A stretch of DNA of 64,000 bases from Balneolaceae bacterium UBA7797 (lineage in GTDB: Bacteria > Bacteroidota > Rhodothermia > Balneolales > Balneolaceae). Of this stretch, positions 1 to 6,985 are shown in pieces. The first letter of the stretch is position 1. Each line of letters begins with the position of its first letter. The DNA is taken from positions 62,001 through 126,000 of the forward strand of contig DLCN01000007.1 of NCBI GenBank assembly GCA_002480645.1, in the 5' to 3' direction. The notes under the pieces are model-generated. The model saw nothing but the letters and a program-made list of their open reading frames with translations, had not been told where the DNA came from and did no database searches. Made by a program: the position numbers and the translations under genes.

Positions 1-1111
1 AAAAGTGAAAGAAGCTGCCGAAGCAATCGATAATGCGAAACGTCCTTATATCTTATTCGGTCAGGGGGTAATTCTTGGGAATGCCGAGAAGGAATTCAAA
101 ACATTCATCGAAAAGACCGGTATACCCTCTGCATGGACCATAATGGGACTTTCAGCGTTGGAAACCGACCATCCTCTTAATGTAGGTATGTTAGGAATGC
201 ACGGTAACTACGGCCCTAATTTACTCACCAACGAATGTGATGTGCTCATTGCAATCGGTATGCGTTTTGATGACCGGGTAACCGGCAATCTGGACAAGTA
301 TGCCAAACAAGCGAAAGTCATTCACCTGGAAATCGATCCCGCTGAAATAGACAAAAATGTACCTGCCGATATCCCGGTACTTGGTGATGCAAAAGAATCA
401 CTAATTGAACTCACCAAACTTGTGAAGCCCAACAGTCATGAAGAGTGGCTGCAACGTTTCCGTGATTGCGATGCCATGGAACAGGAAAAGGTGATCAAGG
501 AAGAATTGAACCCGAATACTGAAATATTGAGTATGGGTGAAGTAGTTCGCATTATCAATGAAAAAACACAGGGTGATGCGATCATAGTTACCGATGTGGG
601 ACAGCACCAAATGGTTGCCTGCCGCTACAGCAAATTTACCAAATCGAAAAGTAACATCACTTCCGGTGGATTAGGAACTATGGGATTTGGACTACCGGCA
701 GGTATTGGGGCCGCATTAGGTGCTCCTGACAGAACTGTAATTTCCATTGTTGGTGATGGTGGCTTGCAAATGACCATTCAGGAACTCGCCACGATCTATC
801 AAACCAAGCCAAAAGTAAAAGTTCTGTTGTTAAACAATGAATTTCTGGGAATGGTACGTCAGTGGCAACAGCTGTTCTTCGATAAGCGATACTCATCCAC
901 CGAGATGATCAATCCGGATTTCCAAACTCTGGCCAAGGGATTCTATATCCCTACCAATAAGGTAACAGAAAGGGAAAATCTGGAAGCTGCCATTGAAGAA
1001 TTCATCGATTATGATGGTGCTTACTTCCTTGAAGTAATGGTTGGAAAAGAAAATAATGTATTCCCGATGGTACCGAGCGGCTCGGGAGTTGCTGAAATCA
1101 GATTGGAGTGA
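1..1111 (+). CDS. ilvB: Acetolactate synthase large subunit, C-terminal part (5' end outside window)
   Basis: ThDP- and FAD-dependent enzyme that condenses pyruvate into acetolactate (or pyruvate plus 2-oxobutyrate), the first shared step of valine, leucine and isoleucine synthesis. The reading frame is open through the left edge, so the GTG at 5 is internal. About 368 residues are visible against a usual 560-590, so the N-terminal pyrimidine-binding domain is mostly missing. Visible are the central domain and the C-terminal ThDP domain, with IVTDVGQHQM, GGLGTMGFGLPA and the ThDP/Mg motif GDGGLQM followed about 27 residues later by the NN pair. Its stop overlaps the ribosome site of the next gene, the regulatory subunit, so the two are probably co-translated. 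Confidence 0.97.
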   Translation, partial: KVKEAAEAIDNAKRPYILFGQGVILGNAEKEFKTFIEKTGIPSAWTIMGLSALETDHPLNVGMLGMHGNYGPNLLTNECDVLIAIGMRFDDRVTGNLDKYAKQAKVIHLEIDPAEIDKNVPADIPVLGDAKESLIELTKLVKPNSHEEWLQRFRDCDAMEQEKVIKEELNPNTEILSMGEVVRIINEKTQGDAIIVTDVGQHQMVACRYSKFTKSKSNITSGGLGTMGFGLPAGIGAALGAPDRTVISIVGDGGLQMTIQELATIYQTKPKVKVLLLNNEFLGMVRQWQQLFFDKRYSSTEMINPDFQTLAKGFYIPTNKVTERENLEAAIEEFIDYDGAYFLEVMVGKENNVFPMVPSGSGVAEIRLE

Positions 1112-1116
1112 TACTC

Positions 1117-1650
1117 ATGGAAAAACAAGAATTCACAATTACCGCCTACACCGAAAATCATGTTGGACTCCTGCACCGGATCACCATCATTTTCACAAAG
1201 CGAAAGATCAACATCGAAAGTTTAACCACTTCTGAAAGTGAGATGGAAGGCGTTCACCGCTTCACCATCGCCGTCACTGAAACGGAAGAACAAGTACAGA
1301 AGGTGGTTAAACAAATCGAGAAACATGTTGAAGTACTTAAAGCCGGCTACTATAAGAAAAAGGAAGTAGTACAACAGGAACTGGCTCTATACAAGATCCC
1401 CACAGAAAGTCTTACGAATGGACTGGAAGTGGAACGGATAGTACGCGAACATAATGCTCGTTTTCTTACCATAGAACGTGATTTTGTGGTCATTGAAAAA
1501 TCTGGCTATAAACGAGAAACAAAAGCGTTGTTCGATGAACTCAGACCATTTGGCATTAACGAATTCGTGCGCTCTGGCAGAATCGCTGTGGCACGGCAAC
1601 AACATGGGTTAGGCCATGATGTAGAAGAAATGCTGATGGCTGAAGCCTGA
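1117..1650 (+). CDS. ilvN: Acetolactate synthase small (regulatory) subunit
   Basis: Regulatory subunit that binds branched-chain amino acids and feedback-controls the large subunit. An ACT domain fills the first 80 residues (FTITAYTENHVGLLHRI is the typical opening) and a C-terminal ALS_ss domain follows, with the usual YKIPTESL and SGRIAVAR segments. A GTG at 1108 is in frame, but I prefer the ATG at 1117 because GGAG at 1105-1108 sits eight bases before it. That gives 177 residues, normal for the family. It lies directly behind ilvB and 47 bases ahead of ilvC. Confidence 0.95.
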   Translation: MEKQEFTITAYTENHVGLLHRITIIFTKRKINIESLTTSESEMEGVHRFTIAVTETEEQVQKVVKQIEKHVEVLKAGYYKKKEVVQQELALYKIPTESLTNGLEVERIVREHNARFLTIERDFVVIEKSGYKRETKALFDELRPFGINEFVRSGRIAVARQQHGLGHDVEEMLMAEA

Positions 1651-1697
1651 AAATTTTAATAAACAGAACTCACTAACATCAAAATAAATAAGAATAA

Positions 1698-2744
1698 ATG
1701 GCACTTTTAAACTTTGGCGGAGTCGAAGAAGAGGTAGTAACACGAGAGGAATTCCCACTCGATAAAGCCCGTGAAACCCTGAAAGATGAGACCATCGCGG
1801 TACTCGGATATGGTGTTCAGGGGCCGGGACAGGCACTTAACCTCAAAGACAACGGTTTTAATGTAATTGTTGGACAACGGAAAAATTCAAAAACCTGGGA
1901 CAAAGCTGTAGCTGATGGTTGGGTACCGGGCGAAACTCTATTTGAACTCGAAGAGGCTTGTGAAAAAGGAACCATTCTTCAGTTTCTATTATCCGACGCC
2001 GGTCAGATCGCACTTTGGCCAACCGTAAAGAAGCACCTCACTCCCGGTAAAGCTCTGTATTTCTCTCACGGTTTCGGTATCACCTATAAAGAACGAACAG
2101 GAATCGTCCCACCGGAAGATGTGGACGTGATTCTGGTTGCTCCTAAAGGTTCCGGAACATCTTTGCGCCGGATGTTTCTCGAAGGTCGCGGGCTAAACTC
2201 CAGTTTTGCCATCTTCCAGGATGCTACCGGAAATGCAAAAGACCGCGTGGTGGCATTAGGTATTGGCGTTGGTTCAGGTTATCTCTTCCCAACCACCTTC
2301 AAAAAAGAAGTATACAGCGACCTTACCGGTGAACGTGGTACACTTATGGGTGCCATTCAGGGAATTTTTGCCGCTCAGTACGAGGTTCTACGGTCGAATG
2401 GTCATTCCCCTTCCGAAGCTTTCAATGAAACGGTTGAAGAGCTCACACAGTCTCTGATGCCGCTGGTTGCAGAAAACGGTATGGATTGGATGTATGCAAA
2501 CTGTTCAACAACCGCACAGCGTGGTGCCCTTGATTGGTGGAAACCTTTCAAAGATGCTACCAAACCTGTTTTTGAGAAATTGTATAAAGAAGTAGCTGCC
2601 GGTAACGAGGCGCAACGCTCTATTGATGCAAATTCCAAAGAGGATTACAGAGAAGGACTGGAAAAAGAACTAGCTGAACTCCGCGACTCAGAAATGTGGA
2701 AAGCAGGTGCAACGGTTCGTACACTTCGTCCGGAAAACAACTAA
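1698..2744 (+). CDS. ilvC: Ketol-acid reductoisomerase
   Basis: Isomerises and reduces acetolactate with NAD(P)H to the dihydroxy acid in branched-chain amino acid synthesis. The N-terminal Rossmann fold starts near residue 30 with AVLGYGVQGPGQALNL; the usual H/S position of the GYGxQGxA loop reads GVQGPGQA. The helical knotted C-terminal domain carries the metal-binding acidic residues in DLTGERGTLMGAIQG and a second E-rich stretch near 245-255. At 348 residues it is close to the short class I form, with a somewhat divergent, Bacteroidota-like sequence. It is the last gene of the ilvB-ilvN-ilvC block and is followed by a clear terminator. Confidence 0.96.
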   Translation: MALLNFGGVEEEVVTREEFPLDKARETLKDETIAVLGYGVQGPGQALNLKDNGFNVIVGQRKNSKTWDKAVADGWVPGETLFELEEACEKGTILQFLLSDAGQIALWPTVKKHLTPGKALYFSHGFGITYKERTGIVPPEDVDVILVAPKGSGTSLRRMFLEGRGLNSSFAIFQDATGNAKDRVVALGIGVGSGYLFPTTFKKEVYSDLTGERGTLMGAIQGIFAAQYEVLRSNGHSPSEAFNETVEELTQSLMPLVAENGMDWMYANCSTTAQRGALDWWKPFKDATKPVFEKLYKEVAAGNEAQRSIDANSKEDYREGLEKELAELRDSEMWKAGATVRTLRPENN

Positions 2745-2835
2745 TAATATAGCATTTGACAGAGTTCTTTCGATTTCCGAATTTCTACTGTCATTGTAAC
2801 TGAACACATTTATTGGTCATCTATGTTTCAGTACT

Positions 2836-2868
2836 AAGCCCTCTTGCTCGCAAGGGGGCTTTTTATTT
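2836..2868 (+). terminator. Rho-independent terminator after ilvC
   Basis: AAGCCCTCTTGC pairs with GCAAGGGGGCTT across a very tight loop and is followed by TTTTATTT. It ends the ilv operon about 90 bases after the ilvC stop. Confidence 0.9.
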
Positions 2869-2877
2869 GAGTACAAA

Positions 2878-3045
2878 TTAATGGGGCGGTTCAACTCCAT
2901 CTTCTTCTTTTTTCGATCGTTTTCGTTCCCATGCACTGCCAAAGAGAATACCTAATGCTAACCATAAACCTAGATTATCAGTGGTAATGCCAATTGCCAC
3001 CCCAAGTGCTAATCCTAACCCTATACCACTTCCTTTTTTATTCAA
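2878..3045 (-). CDS. Glycine-rich 55-residue microprotein (paralogue of the one at 4357-4524)
   Basis: Unrecognised small protein. Residues 5-38 form a hydrophobic, glycine-spaced segment (GSGIGLGLALGVAIGI, then GLWLALGILFG), like a glycine-zipper membrane helix pair; the tail is charged (RKRSKKEEDG). No ATG exists in frame. I chose the TTG at 3043-3045 because it gives exactly 55 residues and aligns end to end with the ATG-started paralogue 1.3 kb away. No good ribosome site precedes it, so coupling to the PspB-like gene that ends 28 bases upstream is likely. The reading frame is supported by the paralogy rather than by length. Function unknown; an envelope role is an inference from composition and neighbours. 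Confidence 0.65.
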   Translation of the reverse strand: MNKKGSGIGLGLALGVAIGITTDNLGLWLALGILFGSAWERKRSKKEEDGVEPPH

Positions 3046-3073
3046 ATCGTTTATAGCTTTTTTTAAAGATGAT

Positions 3074-3442
3074 CTAACGCACTCGTTTGGCTAGTTTCCC
3101 GGCCTTCTCAATATCACTTAATTCATCTTTTTCTTGCTCTTGAAGATGAATTTTTATGTGATCTGATTCATCTCCTTTTTGAATAGATTCCCAGGCTTCG
3201 CTTGTTACAATAGCCTCCAGATTTTGAAGTCTTTGTACTAATTTTTCTCTTTCCTCTTCACTCTTTTTAAAGGCGATCCATAGTTCTTTGGTGTCAGAGT
3301 CAATATCCCTGGTCTTTTTGCCCAGTGTTTTTTCAATTTCTTTATACTCATTGGATCTACGCGTCCCAAAAATGATTATTCCCATCAACAGAACCAAACT
3401 CACCATTGAAGCTCCAAGAAATACTACTGTTGACCACTCCAT
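3074..3442 (-). CDS. PspB-like small membrane protein
   Basis: 122 residues: one membrane helix at about 6-25, then a charged, probably coiled-coil region (about 33-80) with LVQRLQNLEAIVTSE, which resembles the RIQALESIL segment of phage-shock protein B. The C-terminal 40 residues are acidic then basic. By resemblance it may belong to an envelope-stress response, but no PspA, PspC or PspF is present here, so this is only a structural likeness. It is followed in the same direction by the glycine-rich microprotein at 2878-3045, probably in one transcript. Confidence 0.7.
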   Translation of the reverse strand: MEWSTVVFLGASMVSLVLLMGIIIFGTRRSNEYKEIEKTLGKKTRDIDSDTKELWIAFKKSEEEREKLVQRLQNLEAIVTSEAWESIQKGDESDHIKIHLQEQEKDELSDIEKAGKLAKRVR

Positions 3443-3652
3443 AAAACTATTTTTTTACCAGTTAATCATTTCAATATATCACATCATCTACCGTAAAAAT
3501 GTGCATTACAAAGATATATCAACTCAATAATTAAACAAACAGTTACATTTCTAGATATTGGTTAAGGATATGATCAACAATTTTTGGACTGTTCCTCCCC
3601 TATCTCTTTCTACTGAAAGATTATACAAGCAGAAATAATATGCATTCAGTAA

Positions 3653-3937
3653 TCAGAAGATTCCTGCTGCGTGATTTCTACGGTCTTCAATGTTGTATGC
3701 ATGCCATCCAATCAAAACCATATATAAAATGGGCAAGAACAAGCCAATTCCAACAGTAGCAAAACCCAGTATTAACCCCGCCCAGATCAAAAACGGGCTG
3801 AGGATCAATAAACCAATACCTGTTGAGTAATGCGCTTTGTAGATGTGGCCAAGTCCTGGTATGATACTGGACAGTGCAGCAATTACATCACGGGAGTGAG
3901 AAAGCTCAGAATGAGCATTATGATTCAGAGTATCCAT
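3653..3937 (-). CDS. Small TM2-like membrane protein
   Basis: 94 residues with the TM2-like opening ALSSIIPGLGHIYKAHYSTGIGLLIL, which is a hydrophobic, Pro-Gly bearing turn leading into two longer membrane helices (about 40-58 and 62-80). TM2-type proteins of this sort are abundant in Bacteroidota and have no assigned biochemical role. The start at 3935-3937 is fixed by a strong AGGAGGT at 3943-3949, five bases away, which is unusual for this window. It stands alone between the PspB-like gene and the sigma-factor relic on the other strand. Confidence 0.72.
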   Translation of the reverse strand: MDTLNHNAHSELSHSRDVIAALSSIIPGLGHIYKAHYSTGIGLLILSPFLIWAGLILGFATVGIGLFLPILYMVLIGWHAYNIEDRRNHAAGIF

Positions 3938-4092
3938 AGAGTACCTCCTGTCAACTCTTTATTGTACAGGATGTTACTAAAATTCAAAACCTTCTCACAG
4001 AAAAAAGTTCATGTTTATTTCAATTCTTTTGTAGTGATTCCTTTTAATCAACGTCTAATCAGTAGTACAGTTTTTTAAACAAGGAGACTCTT

Positions 4093-4335
4093 TTGACCAA
4101 GGATGATTTTGACCATATGGTATATGAACATCAGGGTTTGATCTGGAAGATCTGCCGATCTTTTTCGGGAGATGAAGAGGATCAAAAAGATATGTTTCAG
4201 GAAATCCTATTAAAACTTTGGGACGATTTCTTACCATGTAAAGGTTCAATCAAATACGATAGATACTATGAATCAGATAGCCTATTATATATGGATAAGC
4301 TTAGTACCGGTTTGGTTAATTGTGAGTACACTTAG
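4093..4335 (+). pseudogene. Truncated ECF sigma factor (region 2 only)
   Basis: The first 48 residues match sigma-70 region 2 of ECF sigma factors: DFDHMVYEHQGLIWKICRSF, then DMFQEILLKLWDDF. The rest (35 residues) does not continue into region 2.4 or region 4, and the frame stops at 80 residues against a usual 160-190. The coding direction has an intact start: TTG at 4093 preceded by AAGGAG at 4081-4086. Only 21 bases separate its stop from the next gene end, so the missing DNA-binding half is not nearby in another frame. I call it a deletion remnant. A 31-residue hydrophobic frame (ATG 4268 to TGA 4363) overlaps the 3' part and could be the fused end of a lost membrane or anti-sigma gene. 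Confidence 0.65.
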
Positions 4336-4356
4336 TGTAAGAAAACTAAATAGAGA

Positions 4357-4524
4357 TCACTGACTTTCATGCTTTTTGTTGCAGGAACTTTTCCAACCCG
4401 GCATATCGATATCACCGTTTTCGATCGCAACACCTAACCCTATACCCAGAGCTAACCAGATACCCATATTCCCGGTCGCAGCCCCTAGTGCTACTCCTAT
4501 GGCAATTCCCGTTCCTTTTTCCAT
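4357..4524 (-). CDS. Glycine-rich 55-residue microprotein (paralogue of the one at 2878-3045)
   Basis: Starts MEKGTGIAIGVALGAATGN, then GIWLALGIGLGVAI and a polar tail with a single Cys. Same length as the protein at 2878-3045 and alignable throughout the membrane-like half, with the shared core GxGIxxGxALG, N(L/M)G(L/I)WLALGI. The ATG at 4522-4524 has GAAGGA seven bases upstream, and it follows the multi-helix membrane protein at 4538-5185 by 13 bases, so the two form an operon. The glycine periodicity suggests helix packing in a membrane or oligomer formation. Function unknown. Confidence 0.7.
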   Translation of the reverse strand: MEKGTGIAIGVALGAATGNMGIWLALGIGLGVAIENGDIDMPGWKSSCNKKHESQ

Positions 4525-4537
4525 GTTGTTCCTTCGT

Positions 4538-5185
4538 TTATTCTTGTGGTTCGGAAGGAACGTACGCTCTGTTCTGTATTTTGTTACTGATGGAAAACAG
4601 AAAAGCTAAAAACAACCATATTTTTGTCAACCTATTCCAGATAAAAACACTGTTAAGCGAGACTGCAATTCGATCTGCCCCCAGGAAGATCACTCTGTTC
4701 TCTTCTGTTTCAAAGATCTGAGGATATCCTGTAATCCACCAGATAAACATGAAGAGTACATATAAAGCAAGAAACACATAAACAGCTTTGTTAAATCGAA
4801 CATAGCTCAATCCCAATGGAAGAAAAATGGCAGAAGCTGTTCCAAATTGTAGTAACAGAGTTCTCAGATCTTCAGGATCAGTGACCCAATCGAAGAATAG
4901 AAATTTGTAGATCGATTCGAAGAGAAATATAAAACTAAGAACGATGATCACTACAGTACCAAATGCCTGCAGATCATTCAGCTCCTTGAATGCAATCACC
5001 CCTGTTACAATAAGCACACTGATCATTACAAGTGTGGTTCCATCCAGATCATTGAGTGAACTGATGTACACCGAACCCGTGGTTAGCAAGGTATAACCGA
5101 AGTACAAAATCCCCAGTAAACCTATCATCGCTAATCCGGTACTCATCGGTTTTCTCAACATTTGTATTAGATAAGTTTTTAGCAC
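4538..5185 (-). CDS. Multi-pass inner-membrane protein of unknown function
   Basis: 215 residues from a GTG at 5183-5185; an ATG at 5159-5161 would give 207. Hydrophobic stretches near 16-37, 52-67, 75-93, 107-125, 130-150 and 185-203 predict about six membrane helices, with an acidic loop around 98-107 (WVTDPEDLRTLL). I recognise no domain. It is co-directional with, and just upstream of, the glycine-rich microprotein gene, and diverges from the lipoprotein gene at 5257. The shared operon suggests the two products act in the same membrane process, but nothing shows which. Confidence 0.6.
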   Translation of the reverse strand: MLKTYLIQMLRKPMSTGLAMIGLLGILYFGYTLLTTGSVYISSLNDLDGTTLVMISVLIVTGVIAFKELNDLQAFGTVVIIVLSFIFLFESIYKFLFFDWVTDPEDLRTLLLQFGTASAIFLPLGLSYVRFNKAVYVFLALYVLFMFIWWITGYPQIFETEENRVIFLGADRIAVSLNSVFIWNRLTKIWLFLAFLFSISNKIQNRAYVPSEPQE

Positions 5186-5256
5186 AGCTTTAGGTATCCG
5201 ACTTTCTTCAGCATAATTGATTGTATATTGCTTTCGAATAATTTAGAAATTTACCT

Positions 5257-5793
5257 ATGAAATTAAACACTTTTTCCGGGGTAGCCCTCTTTTTTTCATT
5301 GATATCCTGCTCGAATTCTGATCCTTCCATGGAGTCACTGCGAATATCCAATCAACAAGTGACAGACCGCTACTTTAATGAAATTTATGGAGAGGATCGG
5401 TTGGATCTGATCGACTCTCTGTTTACCGAAAATTATTCTCACATTGGAACTGAGGGGCAACTGATCGAGCAGGCTGCTCCAAGGTTAAAAGAAGCCATCA
5501 CTTTTCTTAAAACAACTTTTCCCAACCTGAAACCTGAGATTACCGCTGTAGTGCCGGATACCAACAAAGTAATGTATCTGATCACCTTTCATGCCGATCT
5601 CCCTGAAATGGCCTCACCGAACACTAAGGCGGAGGATATAAGCTTCACAGAAACTTTTGTATTCTGGGTTAGGGACGGGAAGATCCGGAAAGGCCAGACT
5701 GCAGGAGCTCACCTACCCCTAATCAAACAAGTGAGTGGTTTTGAAGGGAGTGTCTTCGATATCATTGAGATCTTAACATCACATAATAAATAG
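5257..5793 (+). CDS. SnoaL-like ester cyclase family lipoprotein
   Basis: 178 residues with a lipoprotein signal (hydrophobic run, then LISC with Cys18). The mature part has the SnoaL/NTF2-like pattern: VTDRYFNEIYGEDRLDLIDSLF followed by an NYSHIG segment and ITFHADLPE. NTF2-like folds of this group bind or isomerise small molecules, but many are non-enzymatic, so no substrate can be given. The stop at 5793 is two bases before the DUF1835 start, which suggests joint transcription. Confidence 0.75.
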   Translation: MKLNTFSGVALFFSLISCSNSDPSMESLRISNQQVTDRYFNEIYGEDRLDLIDSLFTENYSHIGTEGQLIEQAAPRLKEAITFLKTTFPNLKPEITAVVPDTNKVMYLITFHADLPEMASPNTKAEDISFTETFVFWVRDGKIRKGQTAGAHLPLIKQVSGFEGSVFDIIEILTSHNK

Positions 5794-5795
5794 TT

Positions 5796-6542
5796 ATGAG
5801 TTCTATCTTCCATATTTTGAACGGTGATGCTTTGCTCGATCGTTTTCCTGATGAAATACCCGGAGAAAGGATCGTTTTAAGGGAATGTTTAATGGATGGA
5901 AATGTAACAGGAAAAACAGAGCAGGAGTTTTATCAAAACCGGGCCCATTTTATTTCCTCATTGGATGAGCACTTCACAATGGACGAATATTATGAGAGAT
6001 CAGTCTCTGAGTTTGAGAAAATCAGCGCTATTCCGGACGGGTCTGAGGTAAATCTTTGGTTTGAGGATGATCTGTTCTGCCAGATAAATTTATGGTTCGC
6101 AGTGCATCGAATTCTTAACTCTATTACACGGGGTACCCTTTTCTTAGTACGACCGGTTAAACAAACCAGGTTCGGTTTTTCTGCCTATGATAAAACTGGA
6201 TTGGTTGAACTCTTAGCACACAAAATCCCTATCACTTCACCTGAAGTTATTGCTGGTTTATGGGAAGCCTACAAAGAAAATGATTTAGAAAAAATGAAAG
6301 AGATCAGTTCCACAGTATCATCAACATTTGGTTTTATCTGTGAAGCAGTATCAAACCATGAACGAAGAATTCCGCAAAATGGGGATCCCGGTTATCCTTC
6401 AAAGCTTCTACTTCAAATAAAAAGTGAACTTGGTACCGAAAGCTTTGGTCCTGTCTTTCTGGAGTTCAACAAACGCACACCTGAGTTTGGATACGGTGAC
6501 CTACAGGTAAAACGCTTATTCGACTCCCTTACCAAGAATTAA
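5796..6542 (+). CDS. DUF1835 domain protein
   Basis: 248 residues, cytoplasmic. The opening FHILNGDALLDRFP and the following GERIVLRECLMDG are the DUF1835 signature; NLWFEDDLFCQINLWF also belongs to the family. The biochemical activity of DUF1835 is not established to my knowledge. The second half (about 150-248) matches the helical region that commonly follows it. It is probably translated with the lipoprotein gene upstream (two-base gap) and precedes a small GIY-YIG-like gene by 26 bases. Confidence 0.75.
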   Translation: MSSIFHILNGDALLDRFPDEIPGERIVLRECLMDGNVTGKTEQEFYQNRAHFISSLDEHFTMDEYYERSVSEFEKISAIPDGSEVNLWFEDDLFCQINLWFAVHRILNSITRGTLFLVRPVKQTRFGFSAYDKTGLVELLAHKIPITSPEVIAGLWEAYKENDLEKMKEISSTVSSTFGFICEAVSNHERRIPQNGDPGYPSKLLLQIKSELGTESFGPVFLEFNKRTPEFGYGDLQVKRLFDSLTKN

Positions 6543-6568
6543 ATAAAAGCTATCAACCACAATAATTC

Positions 6569-6907
6569 ATGAAAACAAAAAAAGAGCTTAAAGACGAGTA
6601 TAAACAACACAAATCCCAAATGGGAGTCTTTCAGATTCGAAATAAAGAAACAGGCAGAATATTTGTTGATTTCCACACGGATGTAAAGGCAAAGATCAAC
6701 AGACATAAAGCACAATTGAAATTTGGGAATCATCCGAATAAAGAGTTACAAAAAGACTGGAAACTATCCGGCGAAGAGCAATTCAGCTTTGAATTGCTCT
6801 CCGAAATGAAATATTCAAAAGATGAAGAACAGGATTATAAGGCTGAGCTCAAGGTTCTTTCCGAGCTCGTTATTTCTGAAATGAATGAGGAAATCGAATT
6901 CTATTGA
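6569..6907 (+). CDS. GIY-YIG nuclease-like small protein, active site degenerate
   Basis: 112 residues. Residues 19-65 have the layout of GIY-YIG proteins: GVFQIRNKETGRIF, then INRHKAQLKFGNHPNKELQKDW. The canonical GIY is GVF (19-21) and the YIG element reads IFVDF, while Arg45, His46 and Glu59 of the helix remain in place. The family lays one catalytic core over a three-stranded sheet, so a small stand-alone protein is normal, but loss of the first tyrosine makes cleavage activity doubtful. It may bind nucleic acid only. Two-gene context with DUF1835 gives no further clue. Confidence 0.7.
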   Translation: MKTKKELKDEYKQHKSQMGVFQIRNKETGRIFVDFHTDVKAKINRHKAQLKFGNHPNKELQKDWKLSGEEQFSFELLSEMKYSKDEEQDYKAELKVLSELVISEMNEEIEFY

Positions 6908-6985
6908 ACAGAGTAAAATTTTGTTCATTTTTTGCGCACAATTCGCCTATATTCTTGTAAAAATTGTTAAACCAGCTTAAGGATC

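Noticed and set aside
2878..3442. A possible programmed frameshift joining the PspB-like protein to the glycine-rich microprotein
   Set aside because: The two frames are adjacent, but no slippery heptamer precedes the PspB-like stop, and the TTG start gives the same length as the stand-alone paralogue at 4357-4524.
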